Source: Coriaria nepalensis
Taxonomy: Eukaryota; Streptophyta; Magnoliopsida; Cucurbitales; Coriariaceae
DNA: 64,000 bases
Assembly: GCA_027186245.1 (NCBI GenBank)
Contig: CP114493.1
Location: forward strand, 9,679,501 to 9,743,500
Direction of reading: 5' to 3'
The stretch's first letter is position 1; each line of letters begins with the position of its first letter. A program made the position numbers and the translations under genes. The notes under the pieces were generated by a model. The model was not told the origin of the DNA and made no database searches. It saw only the letters and a list, made by a program, of their open reading frames with translations. Shown one piece after another: positions 58,773-64,000 of the stretch.

Positions 58773-59818
58773 TTTGCTAGGATTTGATGATCAGATATGG
58801 TGGGGAAAACGGCGGAGGAGGAGGAGGCGCGAAAGTGAATCTTGTGGGAGCGAGGAAGTTTGATTAGTTCTGATACGGGGCCGTCCCGAAGCGGGACTTT
58901 TACAGGGCGTCGTCTAATACACCAAAGTTGACTGAAAGAACAAGAAAAGAAGTAACGGAAGAAACTGAAAACGAAACGGATTGAAGACAAGAAGGAAACG
59001 TTGACCGAAATGTAAATACCAAAAAAGGAGAAGTCATTACATTATTAGTGTAAAGTTAATAAACTTATATTAACGTTGGATTTTTATTTAAAAGATTGAA
59101 ATTGTATGCGTTACATATTTAATTAAACTTAGATTGCGTCATATGTAATTCTACTGCTTCTTCCTGGATTTTTTTTCAAACTTTTATCTCTGGAAGGGCG
59201 TTTCATTTTTGGCATCAAATCTAATCACTACATCAAATCTAATCTCTGGAAGGTTTTCATAACTCAGAAATGCAATCTCATTCTTGCACACCAGCTGTTC
59301 GACGAAACTCCCCAGTACTGAAACCATTCAGATGATAATCAACAGGGAAAGAAAAATGCCCTTAAATCATTTGAAGTGTACGTATCACTTTGCAGTTTTC
59401 ATCTTTCAATGTTTTAAGTCATATTATAATATTTGGACTTTATCACGTGTATCTCTATGAAAAGTTCCACCCATAAAATCAAAAACAAAACAACGTATGG
59501 ATATTCAAAATATCTAACAAAAATGTGGGTACTTACTACATAACTACTTCTTACTATTCAATTGAACCATTCTGGTTATGAACTCTGAAAGACCGAAACA
59601 TGCAAAGAGATGGCAAAAGGCCAAGTTTTGTCTACTAGAGCAACCGAGGAAGAGGAGTATATAGAAATGGAATTAACCACTTCCTCTAACTTTATATCTT
59701 ATTCATTACTTCGCACTCCAACCCTTCCACCACAAAAAACCCAGAGAATTTGAGTTTACAATGGCCCCAGCTTGATTTCACTTCCACCAACTTGATTTCA
59801 CTCGAACAAGAAGAACAC
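58773..59818. other. Divergent spacer between CAND-like and MAKR genes
   Basis: Contains leaders of both genes. A GGAGGAGG-type GA-rich stretch lies near 58,812-58,826. No gene is recognised. Confidence 0.4.
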
Positions 59819-60508
59819 ATGGCTTCACCAGCTGATGATCTATTCTACAACGGACAACTCCTTCCTCTTCATCTTCCTCCGCGTTTGCAGATGGTACACA
59901 ATCTCCTTCAAACCTGCATTAAAACAGCCCATGAACACAAAACAGAAGAAGAGAACATCTTCCACGTTCCCTTTATCACCTTCTCTTCTTCTACTGATGA
60001 CAAAGATACAGCCTTTCCCAAAAAGCTTAAAGAGATGAAAAAATCATATCTGGGTCAAAAAGTGAAGGCTTCAAGAGCATATATCAAGTCCCTGTTCAGT
60101 AAATCTGCTCGTTCAGATGAACAAGCAGAAACTGCATCGAAAACAGTAGATGAAGGCATTAAGGTGGCAAAGAAGAAGCCATTTGGAAGTATAGATTACG
60201 ATAGACATCAAATTTCAGGTAAACTCACTGGCAAGAAGGACATGGCGAAGGAAGAGTTCAGATACAAGAGGAAGTCATTCTCAGGGGTGATTCAACGAGC
60301 TTCTGCAACTAATCTCTTGACTTCATCAAATTCTTCATCTGGTTCTTCCTCATTATCTTCTTCGTTTTCGTTTAGTTCAACCGGGTTTTCGTTTAGCAGC
60401 AGAGAGGAAGATTCTGAAAAGGAGAGCTCCATTCAGGAAGCAATTGCTCACTGTAAACAGTGTCGCCAATTCTCGGGTTTAAGAAACACTGCAACTGATG
60501 AGACCTGA
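59819..60508 (+). CDS. Membrane-associated kinase regulator (MAKR3/4-like)
   Basis: A single exon of 229 residues from ATG 59819 (MASPADDLFYNGQLLPLHLP, then PRLQMVHNLLQ). The in-frame sequence upstream has no ATG, and the N-terminal PADDLF.NG..LPLHLPPR is the MAKR signature. The middle is Lys/Arg-rich (MKKSYLGQKVKASRAYIKSL), a likely plasma-membrane hook. A serine-rich tract follows. The C-terminus SIQEAIAHCKQCRQ matches the receptor-binding tail of BKI1-family proteins. MAKRs associate with receptor kinases and move off the membrane upon signalling. They affect root and hormone responses in Arabidopsis. Adjacent EXO70H fits the At2g39370-39380 layout (MAKR4-EXO70H2, recalled). Confidence 0.9.
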   Translation: MASPADDLFYNGQLLPLHLPPRLQMVHNLLQTCIKTAHEHKTEEENIFHVPFITFSSSTDDKDTAFPKKLKEMKKSYLGQKVKASRAYIKSLFSKSARSDEQAETASKTVDEGIKVAKKKPFGSIDYDRHQISGKLTGKKDMAKEEFRYKRKSFSGVIQRASATNLLTSSNSSSGSSSLSSSFSFSSTGFSFSSREEDSEKESSIQEAIAHCKQCRQFSGLRNTATDET

Positions 60509-61188
60509 TAAAAAAGTTATTCACTCGAGTTTTATCGATTGTCTTGTAATTGTATTTGTGGGAAGTTAATGTTCTTTGAACAAGTTAACTCCAACTCTTA
60601 CATCCTTACTAGATGAAAGTTCACTCCTCAAATCATATGAACAAATTTGTTCAAGACAAAACTATGAGAGCTAAAAATGTTTGAATCATCTTTAATACTA
60701 TCACTCAATATTTGCACTGAAAATTGCTGATATATTAGTTCATTCACTCCAACACAACAACGTTTCAAATCATAATAGAGCTAAGAGGATACATTCTTGC
60801 CTCTTCTGGGACCAGTCTGCAAGGACAAGAGCATGTGGGCAATGTTGCATTTTTTTCATTCTTTTATTGCAGATATTATTTGTGCACAGAAACTTCTCAT
60901 CTTCATTATCATTTATATCAGTGTATGCTGATTAGTCATGGCAAAACAGAACATAAGGAACAAGTTATTTATTTATTTATTTATTTATTTTTAATTTTTT
61001 AATTCGAACCCCGGAACGAACATAAGGAACAAGTTGAGAAAATAAAAGTCTCCTATTTATATGCGTTTGCATATGTACTATCATGCAAGAGAAGGCGGAG
61101 TTCAATGGGTCATCGAATGAGAACCAGACCGCGACCCCCGTGTCGGCCCCGTGTAATAAATTGGAATTTAGTATCAACGTGAGATTGT
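60509..61188. other. Convergent spacer between MAKR and EXO70H
   Basis: Carries the 3' flanks and, at 60,949-61,035, the small retroposon listed next. Nothing else is recognised. Confidence 0.4.
60967..61017 (-). mobile_element. 51-bp truncated retroposon with 18-bp target-site duplication
   Basis: An insertion of 51 bases is bracketed by perfect copies of GAACATAAGGAACAAGTT at 60949-60966 and 61018-61035. Read on the minus strand the insert is CGTTCCGGGGTTCGAATTAA, then A-rich sequence and a (TAAA)n/(TAAAT)n tail next to the distal duplication. The A-rich tail and 18-base duplication are hallmarks of LINE-machinery retroposition. GGTTCGAAT resembles a tRNA box B, so the source may be a SINE, heavily 5'-truncated. 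Confidence 0.8.
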
Positions 61189-63024
61189 CTAAGGAGAACC
61201 AGATGACGAAGAAGACGTCGACATTCTCTCCGATCCTGCAATGAACAGGTACGACAAGTAATCACATACGTCTTCCGGGGAAATTCGGATACATTGCCCC
61301 ATGTTTCTATGCACATTGTAGAATTCTCTATAAGCGGGTACCAACTTCATCGCAATGGACGTCTGTATTTCGTCTCGGAATTTCGAGTCCGCTACGACAC
61401 ACAGCTTCTGCTTCCTAAACGCTTGATCGAAAGTGGTATTGAAATTAAGGAAAACCTCCGTAGCTTCTGTCGGATGAATCTCGGCAGTTGGATTTTCCGG
61501 TAAAGATGACATGACGGGGCCCCACGCTAACCGCTCGTAGTTAGCTGCGAATTGCTTCGCTTTGGCCTCCTGCTTGATGATCCATTCTTCACCAAGTATA
61601 TACTGAAGGTTGGACGTGCGGACCTTAAAAGCGACGTGTCGGAGATTGTTTGATAAGAAAAGATACGAAAGAGAGACGTCTTTATACTGTTTTCCTTTTC
61701 CGTCGAGTTTGCAGAGGAAAACGAGGATCAACCACGCCACTCGTAAGGAGAACGCCGGTGCAGGAGAATCATCGGAAGAGATGCATTCGAAGTAAGATTC
61801 CGGCATCGAGGACTTATTCGGCAACGTCCAGTCAGCGAAAATGTCGGTCAAGACGTTACTGTAGTCGGCAAGTAGAGAGAGGTATCTCATAGTCTGAAGA
61901 GTCAAATTGTGGATACCACCGCCGGCTACTGGTGATTTCGACGAATCCTTGTGAATCAAAGACTCGAAATCCGCTACCATTGTGCGAATTGAATCACCAA
62001 GTCGGGAAAGAGAGTTATAAGCTTGAAATGGAACGGAAGAAACGGAATTGAATGAAAAAATCGCTTCGATCTCCATCGAGTTTTCGGCTATGGTCGTGTA
62101 CATATCAAGCAAGCGGAAAATCATTTCCGGCGATTTACTGGCCTTTGCAGCAACGAGCTCGGGGAAGTGAAAGAGAAGCAAAGCGCCTTCTTTGGAAATC
62201 TCAGTGAAACAAGTTTCTCTGATGGAATCAGAAGCGGCGAAGACGTGGTCACAGAGGATTCGCTCGCCGGTAAAGAGAGTTCTCATGGCGATTTTCACTG
62301 CATCCAACCAGTTCTTAATTCTCACCTCAAGCAGATCCCAGTCCATTTTATTGATCTGCGAAGAACTCTGTTTCTCAACTCCGAGACGGTAAATTCCCTC
62401 GTCGACTATGGATTTCCGAATAATCTTGTATATGCTTATACACTCTTTTCCGTAACCACAGGAGATCATACACTCTGCTATTGACCTCAAGTCCGCCATA
62501 GCTATGTAAGAATCTTCTTCGCCTTCAAATACATCGTCATCTCCAGTTGCGTCATCCTCGTAATCAGAAGAGCATCTGGCGGAGCTGCGAGGGGACCGAG
62601 CAGAGACTGATTTTGGATCTAGATGAGCTCGATTCATGTAAAGAATCTGATAAAACTCTTTCTGGAGCCTCTTCATTGCAATCTGCATCAGACTCTGTGC
62701 GTGAATGAGCATCGCGGAAGGTTTATCCTCGGAAACCAATCGGAACATCGCCTTCTGAAGCTTCTCGACACGCTCGATGAAGTTCAGAGCCTCCGTTCGG
62801 TTCTGATACAACATAGTAACTTCAGCGAAGGCAGAAGATTCTGGATTCCTTTTCAAAATCATCGATTCAGCCGCTTCAATGCTCTTCTCTAGTAGTATCA
62901 TCGAATCTGAGAAATGATCACGAGGAGACGTTGCAGAATCTGAAGTTCTCATCTTCGGTGATGAATCCGAATCGCCGGAGATGAAATAGGACGATGTCCT
63001 GGCGTGGAAGCAGAGGCTCCTCAT
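61189..63024 (-). CDS. EXO70H: Exocyst subunit EXO70, H clade
   Basis: A single exon of 611 residues from MRSLCFHARTSSYFISGDSD (ATG 63024). The frame is open for 27 codons further upstream (ATG 63105), but the family favours a short start. It is built of helices typical of EXO70: DSMILLEKSIEAAESMILKR, then YIAMADLRSIAECMISCGYG, MDWDLLEVRIKNWLDAVKIA, LQTMRYLSLLADYSNVLTDI, SYLFLSNNLRHVAFKVRTSN and LQYILGEEWI. It ends with FDQAFRKQKLCVVADSKFRD, SPEDVCDYLSYLFIAGSERM and a serine tail. EXO70 binds acidic lipids and docks secretory vesicles at the plasma membrane. H-clade members are linked to trichome wall and defence secretion in Arabidopsis. The EXO70H identity rests on similarity and neighbourhood. 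The exact member is not fixed. Confidence 0.93.
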   Translation of the reverse strand: MRSLCFHARTSSYFISGDSDSSPKMRTSDSATSPRDHFSDSMILLEKSIEAAESMILKRNPESSAFAEVTMLYQNRTEALNFIERVEKLQKAMFRLVSEDKPSAMLIHAQSLMQIAMKRLQKEFYQILYMNRAHLDPKSVSARSPRSSARCSSDYEDDATGDDDVFEGEEDSYIAMADLRSIAECMISCGYGKECISIYKIIRKSIVDEGIYRLGVEKQSSSQINKMDWDLLEVRIKNWLDAVKIAMRTLFTGERILCDHVFAASDSIRETCFTEISKEGALLLFHFPELVAAKASKSPEMIFRLLDMYTTIAENSMEIEAIFSFNSVSSVPFQAYNSLSRLGDSIRTMVADFESLIHKDSSKSPVAGGGIHNLTLQTMRYLSLLADYSNVLTDIFADWTLPNKSSMPESYFECISSDDSPAPAFSLRVAWLILVFLCKLDGKGKQYKDVSLSYLFLSNNLRHVAFKVRTSNLQYILGEEWIIKQEAKAKQFAANYERLAWGPVMSSLPENPTAEIHPTEATEVFLNFNTTFDQAFRKQKLCVVADSKFRDEIQTSIAMKLVPAYREFYNVHRNMGQCIRISPEDVCDYLSYLFIAGSERMSTSSSSSGSP

Positions 63025-64000
63025 TGTTTGTTTATCGTGAATGGGTGAGCAAATGCAAATAGCAGTGAATCTATGGATGCAGTGGAATTTTGAAATATTC
63101 AGCACATATATGTATAGTGAGAGAGATGGATGAGTAAACGGCGTCAGTCGCGCGAACAGCTAGCTAGCTAATCGTGTAATCGTGTTAGTGTCTGAAACCA
63201 ACAAGGTCCTGTGGTGCGTTTGCTGACAATTCACATACAAATCAGAAAATCAATGCCACCTATAAAATGTAACGACAAAAATCAGGAATTGACTTTGACG
63301 TTTGCACGCGGCATGTTCTGCTTCACAAGTTTCAAAAGGAATGGTATAGGGAAAAAGAAAATATGAAAGAATGTTAGTCCAATCGATACGTAATCTTTAT
63401 GTTTGATTATGCACCAATCACCATATATTATATAATGACATGCTAACTTATAGTTACCAGAGAAAAGATTTGGCCTCCTACTGCCACAAATATTTATGCT
63501 GACTGCAAAGCTGGGTCCCCACTTGATAGAAATCTTATAAACCATAAAATCAGTAGCTACTTTCTCGGAAGTCAAGGTTACGGTCCATTAATTAATCGAT
63601 ATTTAATACTATATTTGATAGTTAATCTATACTTTTTTTGAAGATTTATATCTGTAATTTTTTAAATTTTTATTTAATTTCACAGCACGTGGAAATAATT
63701 TATTTTAATATGTCTAAATTTATAAAAAGGAAAAATAAAAATAATTCAGAATCTTGATTTAGTTTCTTTTTATGTTATCATTAATTTTTATTATTAGTTT
63801 ATAAAAGAAAAATTATGTCCTAAATTCTGAACCATATAAGTGATATGTTTATCAGATAAATCATTCATTTTTTTTTTTATTGGACCCGTCACAAATCATA
63901 TAAGAATCTCTCTTTATAAAAATGTTATGAAATTTGTTCTAAAAAAACTAGTTAAGATTATTAGTTTTTTTTTTATTTTTTATTTTTAGATTTAGACTAT
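63025..64000. other. EXO70H upstream region to the window edge
   Basis: Presumed promoter in the first few hundred bases, then AT-rich sequence with T-runs near 63,869-63,878 and 63,965-63,986. No gene is recognised before base 64,000. Confidence 0.4.

Noticed and set aside
59750..59818. N-terminal extension of the MAKR protein
   Set aside because: The frame upstream of 59,819 has no ATG, and family members start at the PADDLF-containing segment.
61294..62892. Several open frames on the plus strand across EXO70H
   Set aside because: They are shadows of a single long, clearly conserved minus-strand exon.
1..64000. CRISPR arrays, operons, rRNA or tRNA genes
   Set aside because: None seen. 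The window is ordinary eudicot nuclear DNA, and no cloverleaf with both tRNA boxes was found by eye.

Overview
This window is nuclear DNA from a eudicot plant. The genes have GT-AG introns, the intergenic DNA is AT-rich with microsatellites, and every recognisable protein belongs to a land-plant family. I cannot name the species.

Layout. (1) 1-7 kb, minus strand: the 5' half of a malectin-like LRR receptor kinase, a decayed ascorbate peroxidase, and ribosomal protein L4. (2) 8-13 kb: a REVEILLE8/4-type clock gene that has lost its MYB domain, a small plastid membrane protein, a 66-residue basic protein, and a decayed peroxiredoxin-like (AAED1-type) gene. (3) 13-20.6 kb: two class I small heat-shock genes on either side of a long-terminal-inverted-repeat element, then an organellar adenylate kinase. 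(4) 22.9-25.4 kb: a PRR7-like clock gene broken by stops and a frameshift, with a perfect 76-bp tandem duplication at its start. (5) 25.5-29.8 kb: a retrotransposon-rich gap with a LINE RNase H remnant and a candidate solo LTR. (6) 29.8-44.3 kb: WRKY44/TTG2, an 18-exon TBC Rab-GAP, a lambda glutathione transferase, a decayed MOS11-like gene and a clade D PP2C. (7) 47.4-64 kb: a coiled-coil protein, a PPR protein, ALS3, a damaged zinc/iron-chelating (YkgJ-like) gene, an unknown basic protein, a GPR107-type seven-helix protein, a MAKR regulator and an EXO70H exocyst subunit.

Gene order closely resembles several Arabidopsis blocks interleaved (recalled: At5g02760-02870, At2g37250-37380, At3g09520-09640, At3g55020-55150). 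This suggests that the window keeps something near the gene order before those duplications. Five or six genes are visibly broken while their neighbours are intact. That is the pattern expected of one copy of a duplicated segment undergoing fractionation.

The most interesting object is the RVE8/4-type locus. Its DNA-binding exons are deleted and the junction carries templated filler, yet every downstream exon is open and correctly spliced. It could still encode a 173-residue, DNA-binding-less LCL-domain protein. The other clock gene in the segment, PRR7-like, is also broken.
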